Origin: Siderastrea siderea
Lineage: Eukaryota; Cnidaria; Anthozoa; Scleractinia; Rhizangiidae
Direction: 5' to 3'
Assembly (NCBI GenBank): GCA_964030785.1
Contig: OZ034969.1
Location: forward strand, 41,545,701-41,609,700
DNA: 64,000 nt
The stretch's first letter is position 1. Every line of letters begins with the position of its first letter. Below, one piece after another: positions 38,282-47,654 of this stretch. The notes under the pieces are model-generated. The model worked only from the letters and a program-made list of their open reading frames with translations, was not told the origin of the DNA and made no database searches. The translations under genes were made by a program, and so were the position numbers.

Positions 38282-40250
38282 TACAAATAGTAAATTAGCT
38301 ATATTTGCGGTTGAGTTCCCCCTCTCCTAACCCAACTTCGAAAAATTATAAAAATTTAGAATAAGTCCAATGTTTTTGTCCTTTCGTGTTAACCTTTATT
38401 TAGACCTGTTTTTTATTTTGTTAAAGTTTCAGTATTATTGGTCGATGTTTCTACCTTTTACGCTGGTTTGAAGTCAAAAAAAGGGAGGGGACTCAACAAA
38501 ATGGGGGAATCGTTGAAAATCTTTGCCTAAGTGGCTCAAAATCTTGTTATGGAGGGTTAACTCTATTCCCCCTTGAGCGGTAGAAAGCCATTTCTTAACC
38601 TCGCATTTAAAAAAGTGACCATTTTAGTTCTGAAAAAATCCAGTAAAGGCATATGCCTAACATCTGAGTATGAGTTTTGGAGATCAGTTTTCTCTTACTC
38701 GAAAATTGACTGGTTTGAAAAAATTCCAAAATGACTAAATCTAAGGGTTAAGGTCTGACATTTGGCCCACTTATTCCTTTTGTGAAAAACTGGACTTGTT
38801 GTAGTTTTCACGTCATTTGATTGACAGGTTACTCTATTTTGAATTTTTTCTGGCATGAAGACCCCATTTTAGACAAATAGGGGAAATCGACTTCACACCT
38901 TTTTGCTTTTAAAAAATTCGAATCTTAACAATATTTAACAGTATTTACTGTCGTTTTAAAGATCTAACGGAGCGGAAGATGTTGGTGTAATTTTCTTTTA
39001 TGAAACTTGTTTCTTCGTTAAGATATGGCCCTTCAAAGTCTCAAAAAGGAGGGCACATCGACCATGTTTTACAAAAATGGCCCATGTCAATCTCATCTTT
39101 TTCTGAGCTCAAATAAATTCTTTAGATGAATTGAAAACGTTATTTAGGGCATGACTTATTCTAGCCGCCAAAATAATATGACGGTTTTAAAGTTAAACGG
39201 TGATAAGTTATACAATGCCATTTACGGCCAATTAAAAAAAATTGTACTATTTGCAACACTTTTCTTAGAAAGTTTAACCTTTGACCTCGACCTCCAATAT
39301 TAACATTAATCACTACTGAGGCCATGGTTGGTTGCAGAATATTCTATTGTATAAAGTTAGTGAGTTTGGTTTCCTAACCCTTACGTACGACAAATTGACC
39401 TGTTCATATCTCATTAAATTTTAAAGATAAGTAAAAATCCTTTAAGCACAGAAGAGAGAAATAAAAGTAGAATTTTTCCACCAGATTTAAAGAAAAGACT
39501 TTTAAATCTGTCATAGTTATAAACAAAACACTGTTACAGTACTTATAAGGACACTCCAGTGCACAGACATGAGGTGGGCATTCAAGACAAGCATTGGAGT
39601 GGTGAGTACACGTTTTTTGTGCTCCGTATTTTTAATTTATTTACACCGTTTAAAGACCATGCAAGAGTAAACTAACTACCAGGAACATGACATAAGGTCC
39701 TCGTGCATCTGTCAATAACATTTTTGTTCCGTGGGAAGTGTTTACTTTTGCGTAGTCAATGGTTACGCTAGCATAGTAGAGAATTTATGAAGTACATAAC
39801 CATTGAGTGGTTTTTAAGCGGTTTTTACAACACTTGAAGGCTTTCAGTGGCCAAACCCAGATACATAGCCTTGCAAGGAAGCCTTTGATTCAAGTTTCGT
39901 GAAAATTGCTCAATCTATTAACGAGTTAATGAGGTATGAATAGCTAATAAGGTCGAAGTTTCAACCGTTTGTAGCTGCGCAAATTCTTGCTCTGGGTTAG
40001 GCCTATTGTGATCAAAGTCACGTGGAAAGTTGAGACAGAGCTTGAAAATTTGTAAAGTTATTAACGGTTGAAGTTTTTCCAATATGGCAGACGTAAATGT
40101 GCACTTAACATGAAAACGAGGCTTAACTTTAACTGCTAACAACTTTAAGGGGATTTTACCATTTGACCTCCTGTTTACAAGGCCTATTCTACGGCAAAGT
40201 TATTCCGGGTTTACTTTTGCCTTAGCAACATTCGTACGTATTCGCTAATC

Positions 40251-41261
40251 ATGGAAAACCGTCTAACAACCCTTATTGATCTCTTAACACGAGCTGCCAA
40301 ATGCAATCACAATGCCCAAGAGCTACTTCACCTTAAGGAGGGCTTCCCCTTCAATGCGCCAGACGTGTTTAATCCTGCAGCGAAAGGTGCAAAGAGCAGG
40401 ATGAAAGACGACTTATCAGAATGTGTCTACTTTGAAGCAGCGGCCGAGAAACTCGAACTTCAATTCACAGCGAGGATGGCACGGACGGCACTTAAGTATT
40501 TTATGTATGCCTACAATTGCTTCTCGGACAAAACGCCAACCGTCCATCCTGTCCTAAATGGACAGGATGTTGCAGAGGATACACTGACTCTGGTCAAGGA
40601 TATTTGCTTAACGACAGACATGCTACTTAAGGTGGAACAAATGGAAGCCTCCCGAAGAGAAGAAGAAGGTGACACCTTGGAGGAGGATGGAGAAGGAGAG
40701 GAGGGTGAAGATGCGCAAGAAGAACAGCATGAGGAAGAGGAAAGTGAAGAGGAAGGAGAGAAGAATGAAGAAGAGAAAGATGAAGAGGAAGGTGAAGGAG
40801 CGAAAGACAAGCATGAGGATGAGAAAGATCAAGCAGGTGTGGAGGAAGACGAAGAGGATGACAATAATGGAGACAATCAAAAGAGAAATCCGTGGAGTCG
40901 CCACATTGACCGCAAATGCATGGTCCCAAGCGGTTGCCGTGGCTATGTAGGGCCAAATCTGAAGCGCCATCTACAAAACGTACATTACCGAAAAGGTCAC
41001 ATCACCGACCAAGATGTCGACAAATACTTTGCCCTGGGTTTGAACCCAAAAAAGACAAGAGGGCCCAAACGTACTACAAGAGGAGGAAAGACCATCAAGG
41101 GGAGATGGAAGCGTTGGTGCTCAGAGAAAGCTTGCAACTACTTGGGCTGCTACCTTCCCGAACACCTGCAAAACAAACATCGTATGAAGCCAGGAAGTGC
41201 TGTTTACAAGCTCAGCCTCAAAGTCGGTACCAGAAACTCGAAGAAGAGCTCCGTAGCATAG
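40251..41261 (+). CDS. Acidic, two-zinc-finger protein; N-terminal part of a tyrosine-recombinase-type mobile gene
   Basis: A 336-codon frame, the longest in the window. Residues 1-136 are a predicted helical N-terminus I do not recognise. Residues 137-209 are almost all Glu/Asp/Gly/Lys and are low complexity. Two C2H2-like fingers follow: C223, C229, H240, H245 (with 'GPNLKRHLQNVH') and C290, C295, H305, H310 (with 'LPEHLQNKH'). Basic linkers lie around them. Such paired fingers precede a tyrosine-recombinase domain in Crypton-like genes common in cnidarians (from memory). Here the frame stops at 41261, but the expected continuation is found in other frames just downstream, so the ORF is probably the 5' part of a broken longer gene. 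The first ATG is used because the two truncated tandem copies keep the same start. Codons 1-75 belong to the triplicated unit; the rest is single copy. Nuclear DNA binding is inferred. Confidence 0.65.
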   Translation: MENRLTTLIDLLTRAAKCNHNAQELLHLKEGFPFNAPDVFNPAAKGAKSRMKDDLSECVYFEAAAEKLELQFTARMARTALKYFMYAYNCFSDKTPTVHPVLNGQDVAEDTLTLVKDICLTTDMLLKVEQMEASRREEEGDTLEEDGEGEEGEDAQEEQHEEEESEEEGEKNEEEKDEEEGEGAKDKHEDEKDQAGVEEDEEDDNNGDNQKRNPWSRHIDRKCMVPSGCRGYVGPNLKRHLQNVHYRKGHITDQDVDKYFALGLNPKKTRGPKRTTRGGKTIKGRWKRWCSEKACNYLGCYLPEHLQNKHRMKPGSAVYKLSLKVGTRNSKKSSVA

Positions 41262-42876
41262 AACCTAATGTGTCACAACCATCCATACCGTCCCCAGATT
41301 CAACAACAACTAAGGATAGAAAGTCTCGCCATCATCAGTGCCATCTCATCTACCATTACCTGAGCTACCAATTGTGGAAGAAGTCACCATGCAGTCGGCA
41401 AGTGACGAGGAAGCTATCGATGAGTTGGACATTGTACCACCAAGCCCAGCGGCGAAGAGTAAACCTCCCAGTGACAATGTCAGCGATGATGATGACGACA
41501 CCGTACATTGCATGCAAGAGGATTTCTTCAAAGATCCTAACTCGAGGACAGACCGCCACAGTTGGCTGATTGGCTTTTACAAGTACTTGTTCACTCCAGC
41601 TGCTGGCTTCCACAAAGAAAGAAACCGTTTTCAGCATGCCAGCCAGGTCAGGACCATCCTGGAGGAGATCGAACCAAAAGGAGACGATATTACCATTATC
41701 GCAGATGAAGAAGGTAACAAGGTTTGGCTAGATTGGGTAGTGTCCAACTTGACCAAGAAGGCACGTGGTACGCTCAAGTCCTACCTGGGCATTTTTGCAA
41801 AAATTCCTAGAATATGTTATCAAGAAAGGCACTAGATCGCACCTGCCAAAAATTGATCCAGTGACCAAAGACGCTCTGTCAGACCTGTGCAAGGATCTGA
41901 AGGGGTGGAGAAGGACCGTCACCAAAGAAACATCGAAAGACAGCTGGGAAAAATATCTCAGGGAATGCGACAACATACTAACTAATGCAGACGTGGAAGC
42001 CATAATGAACTCCGAACCAGCTTTGAAAGGACGACAGGCGTTCACGTCTGCAGAAGCTGATAAAGAACTTACAGCTGCAGAATACTGTGCGGCCGGAGAC
42101 CTTCTCATCATGCTTTGTCTGTTTGTCCAGACACCATGATCAGCGCGACAGACTTCCGTAAATGGATAGTCACCATCATGTACAAGAAAAAGCAAAAAGG
42201 GAAAAAGATTGATGAAGAACCACTCCGTCGCCTTATGTGCCACTCTGATTATACTGCCAAAAAGTGGTACCTACGAGATAGCCTCACGGACCAAGCCGCT
42301 GAGGCTGCAGAACAAATCAAGAGTTTCACCAAACCTTCACCTAAGAAAAGAGCTCCAGACTGTGACGAGCAGGAAGATCAAGCAGAGTGCTCACCATCAA
42401 AGAGGCCTTTGTCTGAAGAAGAGCATCAAGCAGTTAAGGAGGTCTTTCAACCAGAAATTGAAAAACATTCATCAATGCGGAAGAAAGTGGTTATGGCTAA
42501 AATGAGGGAACACCCAATCCTGATGAAAGCTTTGACGTCGCCAGAAAAGATCAAGAAGGTAACAGACAGGGTGCGTTACCTTCAAGAAAAGCAACCAACA
42601 ATTGACCCTTTTAAGCTCCCTGATGACAGCCCAGGGGAGACGACATCAGGGCATGGATCTCTACAAAGTGCAAGATAAGACTGGGACGAGGAGGACACGA
42701 AACTAATTGAAGAAGCTCTCTCTAAATATGAGAAATGTCCACGAAATCCTGAGATCACAAAAATTGTCAGTTCAACTCCACAACTCCAGCAAATCTTAGA
42801 AGATAACAGCTTTGATCGAATCAGAAACAAAGTGAAAAACATCTTTCAAAAGAGAAGATCGAAGAGAAGGAAGTAA
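41222..42876 (+). pseudogene. Tyrosine-recombinase-like (Crypton-type) region with frameshifts, internal loss and stop
   Basis: Continuation of the 40251 gene in successive frames. A linker (about 41222-41330) is followed, after a shift, by an acidic stretch and then 'DPNSRTDRHSWLIGFYKYL' and 'LDWVVSNLTKKARGTLKSYL', the core-binding part seen before tyrosine recombinases. A shift at about 41800 lies next to T5/A5 runs and leads into a further frame that ends 'LLIMLCLFVQT' at 42139. The next frame resumes at 'SATDFRKWIVT' and 'LRRLMCHSDYTAKKWYL', equivalent to the second-arginine and H/W...Tyr boxes. The stretch that should carry the first catalytic arginine (RPG-type box), about 100 codons in relatives, is missing at about 42130. 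Two similar Myb-like C-terminal modules follow. An in-frame TAA at 42676-42678 separates them, and the second closes at 42876. Not expected to be catalytically active. Confidence 0.6.
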
Positions 42877-42977
42877 GCCTCAAGGCTTTATACATGGATG
42901 TTGCATTGGCATTTATGACGGATAGATGCTATGAAGGATGCTGGGTTGACATTTATATATCATAGAAAAAAATGTAG

Positions 42978-42983
42978 AATAAA
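42978..42983 (+). promoter_or_regulatory. Possible polyadenylation signal
   Basis: AATAAA about 100 bp after the last stop of the recombinase-like gene, followed by A-rich sequence. Position fits a 3' end for that transcript; AT-rich context makes chance occurrence possible. Confidence 0.4.
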
Positions 42984-43029
42984 AAAAACACAAAAAAAGG
43001 GATTTGGGGGGACCAGGGAACCTCATCAA

Positions 43030-43810
43030 AAGTCATCCGATGCGAAGCCTGGCAACAATGAGTGAGAGTGGTAATCTCATGACACCCCATCCAATGAATT
43101 GGCAAAATGAACTTGAAACATTGTAAAAGCAATTTCAGTTATTCGTCTGGGATAAAACACGAGCTGGGGTAACCAACCCCTCGGGAGTGCCCCCACGAAA
43201 CAATGAATTGCCCCCTGCTGTGTCTCTAAAACGTGTCTATAAAACGACATTCCTGGTGCCACTCAAGCCGTTGAAATGTTCGACCACTTAGCTATGAAGC
43301 AGCATCTGGCCACAATGAGTCAGGTTGGTCACTTGATGCTACCCTCTGAATTGCTTTTGGTACTGCTTTGACAGTATCAAGTCTCTGAGTAATACCCTCG
43401 CAAAACAGACAATGAGTGGGAGACCAGGAAACCAATGTCAATGTCAATGTCCAGTCCCATTGTCAATGTCCAACGTCAATGTCAATGTCCAATGTCAATG
43501 TCATTGTCTATGTCAATGTCCAATGTCAATGCCAATGCCAATGCCAATGTCAATGTCAATGTCCAATGTCAATGTCAATGACTATCTCCAATCTCCAACG
43601 TCTGGCCACAATTAGTCACGTTGGTCACTCGATGCTACCCTCTGAATGGCTTTTGGTACTGCTTTGACAGTATCAAGTCTCTGAGTAATACCCTCGCAAA
43701 ACAGTCAGTGAGTGGGGGACAAGAAAACCAATGTCAATGTCCAATGTCAATGCCAATGTCAATGTCAATGTCAATGTCCAATGTCAATGTCAATGACTAT
43801 CTCCAATGTC
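43030..43810 (+). repeat. Roughly 300-bp tandem repeat with TGTCAA-type microsatellites
   Basis: A block with 'tctggccacaatgagtcagg', 'gatgctaccctctgaatt' and 'gcaaaacag' occurs at about 43300-43430 and again at about 43604-43730. Each is followed by a run of (TGTCAA)n with TGTCC and TGCCAA variants (43432-43581 and 43731-43797). A more diverged version begins near 43036 without a microsatellite. Frames through it give Cys/Met/Asn/Val-rich peptides that are artefacts of the hexamer. Nothing gene-like lies in 42877-43030 or around this block. Confidence 0.85.
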
Positions 43811-44545
43811 ATGTCCTGTGTAATATGTCACACATATCCACGTTTGACATAAATCCAAGTGGCGCCTATTGACTTTATATCCTAACCTTAAGGTGATGTA
43901 ACTGTTCGCTGATTAAGTGTCATGACTTTCGTTTCCCTTTTAATGATGGTATATCACATAGAGCAACATAGGTGTGAATCTCAGAATCAGGTTCTAAAAC
44001 GTAGAGAAGAAACGTACATTTAAACACAGCCACTTTTTGCGCAAAATTTGGTCATTTAAAGAAAGAGTTTGACCAGCATTTTCGACCATAACTCCACCAA
44101 CTTAAAAACAATCAGTTTCAAACTTTCGTCATTAAAAAAACTACCCTTCTTCTTAAACAAGATCTAGAAACAGCTTGTCTAGAATAAATTTCCTGGTCCT
44201 GAAAAGTTTTTCTTCCTCAAACATTTGCAATTAAGCAAAATATGCAATGGCAAAAAGTTAAAATTCAATAAAATATCTAAACTCAAGGGTTAAAGACGTC
44301 AAATTTTCACCACTCTTAGAACAGATGTAGTTCTTCTCTGAAATGAAGAAGAAACACTTCTTTTAAAATTATGGGATACATATGCAACAACAAAGTTTAC
44401 GAAGCAATAGCATCAACAAAATTTAATATTTTGCTACCAAATTTAAAACACAGACCAACCGTTTACCAGACATTATCCAGACCTTATTCCCTCAAAACTA
44501 CACTGATCTAACGCAAAAACAACCCGTTCCCAAACGAAATCAAGA
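43811..44545. other. AT-rich stretch with no supported feature
   Basis: No open frame, RNA gene or recognisable element. A short tract at about 44275-44320 (including 'aagggttaaag') loosely resembles the U non-coding region near 27832, so part of it may be a distant copy. Confidence 0.5.
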
Positions 44546-44712
44546 AAGGGGAACTCGACAAGAGGGCGGCTCGACCTAAAAAAGAGGGGGGCTCAACCAC
44601 AAAAGAGTGCGGCTCAACCACAAAAGAGGGCGGCTCAACAAAGAGAGGGCGGCTCGACTAAACTAGAGAGGGGGACTCAACCAGAGGGAGGGCGGCTCAA
44701 CAGAGGGTTCTA
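44546..44712 (+). repeat. Minisatellite, about 20-28-bp GGGCGGCTCAAC-type units
   Basis: Six to seven degenerate repeats of a unit like 'gagagggcggctcaac' with variable spacers. One variant, 'gagggggactcaacc', matches in reverse the tract at 27402 in U. It replaces the LTR that would be expected next to the BEL/Pao remnant on its right. Confidence 0.8.
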
Positions 44713-44743
44713 ACCCTAAGTGAGGTTGCACTCGGTCTCGGTT

Positions 44744-45850
44744 CAGGAACAGGTAAACTCTAAGCGGGAACAACATTCGACTGCAACTTCTCCCCACCAT
44801 GTACATTAACTTCTTCTTCATGACTGGCTTGTGTGGCGGCTGATTCTATTTCTGGCGAGTGTTCTTTGATGAATCTCTACTTAATCCCTTTTGCTCATAA
44901 CTCTGGCTTGATTCAATCTTGATTCAGATTGTCCCACAGCGACTGGCTCTGTGACTTTGGCTTGTCATACAACTTCTAAATTTCCCTACTTGCGGTTCTA
45001 AAGGTTTTTGCATTGTGTGACCACACTGTATGGCAAACACCTCTGCGATTTGTCATGCTACTAAAGGCTTGCAGAAATTCATCCGTCGTTAGGCCATTTG
45101 TAAGCTCCAAGTGACCCATACACGACGACGCACGCGTGAACACACATTCGTATGCTTTCTTGACACTTGACACTTTTACCTATAAGGGTCATGCAAAGTG
45201 AGTACCAATGTGTACAACTGGTAAGGAGGTTGACACCCTTTCCTCGGGTAGTGATCCCATGTTCTGTTTGCAAGGTCCGACTCGCCGTCTCTCGCAAGGT
45301 ACACATCTGCTGATGACACGTTTGACCTCACGTCTTCCTTCGTTAGCCAAAGATTTTGTCGCAAGACTGATAGTACAGTTTCTAAACCGGCATGCAGCAT
45401 CTTTGTGGTACATCTCGTATCAACTTTGCAACTGCTGGATGTTTATGCGGCAAGATTATTTGGCGCTTGTTCTCGTCAGGAAGGTCGGCGAACTGTAATC
45501 TTCCACCCACTCTAATCACCTTGTCTTCTTTGTCGTAACAAGGGTCTACCTTTAGGAAGCGCCTACTGCTGGGTGGTGTTCTTCTGGCTTTGAACTGCTC
45601 GCAGTCTTCTTAATAGACGTCTTCATGAATCCACATACAGCACTTTAACTCTGCCTTTTTCATCTCCTCAGCTGAAAATTCGGACTCCTTAGACTCTTTA
45701 GATTCGATTTTACGGCAATCAATGAATTAGCAGTTGGTCCTCTCTTGTGTATCTCAGTTACAAATGAGTAGTAGTAATCTGCACCGATCAGAACATCTAC
45801 TTGAACTGAGTTACAAGGGTAGGCGTCTGCGAGAGCTAAACCTTGTTGGC
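44744..45850 (-). pseudogene. BEL/Pao retrotransposon pol remnant (protease-linker-integrase)
   Basis: The minus strand holds, in pol order, several decayed domains. A retropepsin-like segment reads 'VDVLIGADYYYSF' (about 45700-45850). After a gap where reverse transcriptase and RNase H should be, a linker reads 'DKVIRVGGRLQFADLP' (about 45470-45560). An integrase H2C2-type zinc region includes 'HAGLETVLSVLRQ' and 'VISRCVPC' (about 45260-45400). The integrase core has 'HLELTNGLTTDEF' and 'WSHNAKTF', where the second catalytic aspartate is replaced by histidine. Frameshifts break the zinc region and stops break the linker. The lower-coordinate end is similar to the BEL/Pao remnant in U (26896 onward) but more diverged, and it extends farther upstream in pol. 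Inactive. Confidence 0.8.
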
Positions 45851-45865
45851 GAATGTTTTTCTGAA

Positions 45866-45984
45866 GAAGGGCACGTGACTTACAAAGCTAACTTGCTAGG
45901 ATAGGGAAGGGTTAATCATAGTCACAAGTCCAGTCTCTCACGGTTCTTAACCACTTTATTAGATCGGGTACCACGGGCTGGAAC
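45866..45984 (-). mobile_element. BEL/Pao LTR fragment
   Basis: About 120 bp similar to one end of the LTR at 26608-26854. The minus strand begins TTGTTCCAGCCC directly after a purine-rich GAGGGAGGAA, as in a 3' LTR with its polypurine tract. Yet it abuts the protease of the remnant at 44744-45850, so it is not simply that element's 3' LTR. It looks like a recombination join between two elements. Confidence 0.6.
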
Positions 45985-46274
45985 AATTCCTCCCTCGGAC
46001 AAACAAAACCTGCTCTACGAGAAAGATCATAACCATGGGATCCGTAGTCTTACAGACGTCTCTGGGACAAGCTACGTGTGTACATTGTTTAAACCCGCTG
46101 CGATGAACAGGGACGCAACAGGTGCAAAGTGGAACGAAAACGTCCAGCGTGTCTCCAGTCCAACTGCCAGATTTCATAGAAGCCTATAAGAGGAGCGAGA
46201 AAGCGACCCAGCGTTCCCACACATGTGGACGCGGTTTTTTCGCCGAAACCTGTTGCACGGCACCAAAAAAATAG
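45985..46274. other. Unassigned sequence before the second satellite array
   Basis: No recognisable domain, RNA or repeat. The few reading frames are short and show no family signature. Confidence 0.5.
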
Positions 46275-47540
46275 ACTTAGAGGACTAAAACTTAGGGAAT
46301 AAACTACAGACATCGAAATCATCTTGTTGTTGTTGAAATGATCAGTCCACCCTTCCGATTTCACACCCCCTCAAGTATCCCTTAGTGGGTCCCTCAGGCT
46401 GTGGTAAGACATGTTTATACTACACGGATGGAAACCACCGTAAAACAGGTAAATTGAGCAGCTTTTTTTTTCAACTTTCAGAAAATCAAGTTTCCAAGTG
46501 ACCCATAATGGAAAAAACGTGTTTTCGTTTGTACGGCGCAAAAAATTTGGAGGATGACGAGGGACATCAAAATCATCGTAAAACGGGTGAATTGAGGTTT
46601 ACACAGTAATTTTTGGACAATCGAGTTTTCCTGTGACTCATAATCAAGAGAGTGCATTTATGTCGGTACTTGCACAGTGTATTACGGACGTCGAAATCAT
46701 CATACAAGAGATGATTTAAGCTGTTCACAGCAACTTTCCAAAAATTGAGTTTTCCAGTGCCTCATCATGGACAAAATGTGTGTTGCAACGTACCGGACTA
46801 AGACTTGCAGAATGTAATACAGACATCAAAATCATCATAAAACATTTAATTTAGGCTCTTGCAGGCAAGGTTTGGAAAATCGAGTTTTCCAGTCACTCGT
46901 CATAGTAGTACAGCGATAAAACCTTAACAGACATGGAAAGGATGAAAAACACAGGTGATTTCAGCTGTTCCCGACAACTTTTGGAAAATCAAGTTTTCCA
47001 GTGACCCATGATGGAGAAAATGCATTTTTCTTTGTATGCAGCGAAAACGTAAAGGATGCATTACGGAGACTGAAATCTTCGTAAAGCGGATGAATTAAGC
47101 TGCTCACAGTAACTTTTGGAAAATTGAGTTTTTTTTACCTCGATACAGCGATGAAACTTGCAGAAAGTACTACAGACTTCGAAGGCACAATTATCAAGTC
47201 CATGGCTTCTTGTCTTATGACTAACCACAGCATGAGCGTTTTGCGTCTTACTGGACAAAACTTGCAGGTACTACATGGATGGAAAACACCGATTTGAGCA
47301 GTTTACGGCAACTTTCAGAAAATCAAGTTTGCCTGTGACCTATGATGAACAAAATGCATTTTCCTTGTATGCTGCTAAAAGATATCGAAATCATCGTAAA
47401 ACAGGTGAATTGAGCTGTTCACAGTAACTTGTGGAAAATTGAGTTTACTAGTGACATAATCTAGATAGTGCGTTTTATGTCGGTACAGTGCTAAAACTTG
47501 CACAGTGTACTACGGACGTCGGGATTATCATGCAAGAGAT
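46275..47540 (-). repeat. Second satellite array, inverted part
   Basis: Diverged ~134-bp monomers in reverse orientation. They are interrupted at about 46325-46400 by non-satellite sequence. Confidence 0.82.
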
Positions 47541-47559
47541 GATTTATAATGGTAATTGA

Positions 47560-47640
47560 GCTGAGTAGACTGCAATTTGTTATGAAATCTGAGTTGACTG
47601 AAATCTGAGTAAACTGATATCTAAGTAGACTGCAATTTGC
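47560..47640 (+). repeat. 16-bp tandem repeat at a satellite orientation switch
   Basis: Four to five degenerate copies of a CTGAGTAGACTGAAAT-like unit. They sit exactly where monomer orientation changes from reverse (left) to forward (right). Confidence 0.75.
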
Positions 47641-47654
47641 TCTTGAAATAATTT

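Larger units (their letters stand above)
35024..40476 (+). repeat. 5453-bp tandem segmental duplication U, copy C
   Basis: Third copy. The only base difference I noticed is near 40209 (GGGTTTAC here, GGGGTTAC in copies A and B). Its right edge, inside codon 76 of the recombinase gene, leads into unique sequence instead of another U. This makes it the copy with the original right flank. Confidence 0.95.

Noticed and set aside
40511..40970. Minus-strand Ser-rich, Leu/His-rich and Phe-rich frames opposite 40251-41261
   Set aside because: They are the antisense of the Glu/Asp-coding GAA/GAG repeats; only the plus strand shows zinc-finger motifs.
43412..43872. Cys/Met/Asn/Val-rich short proteins
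   Set aside because: Translation of the TGTCAA microsatellite in several frames.
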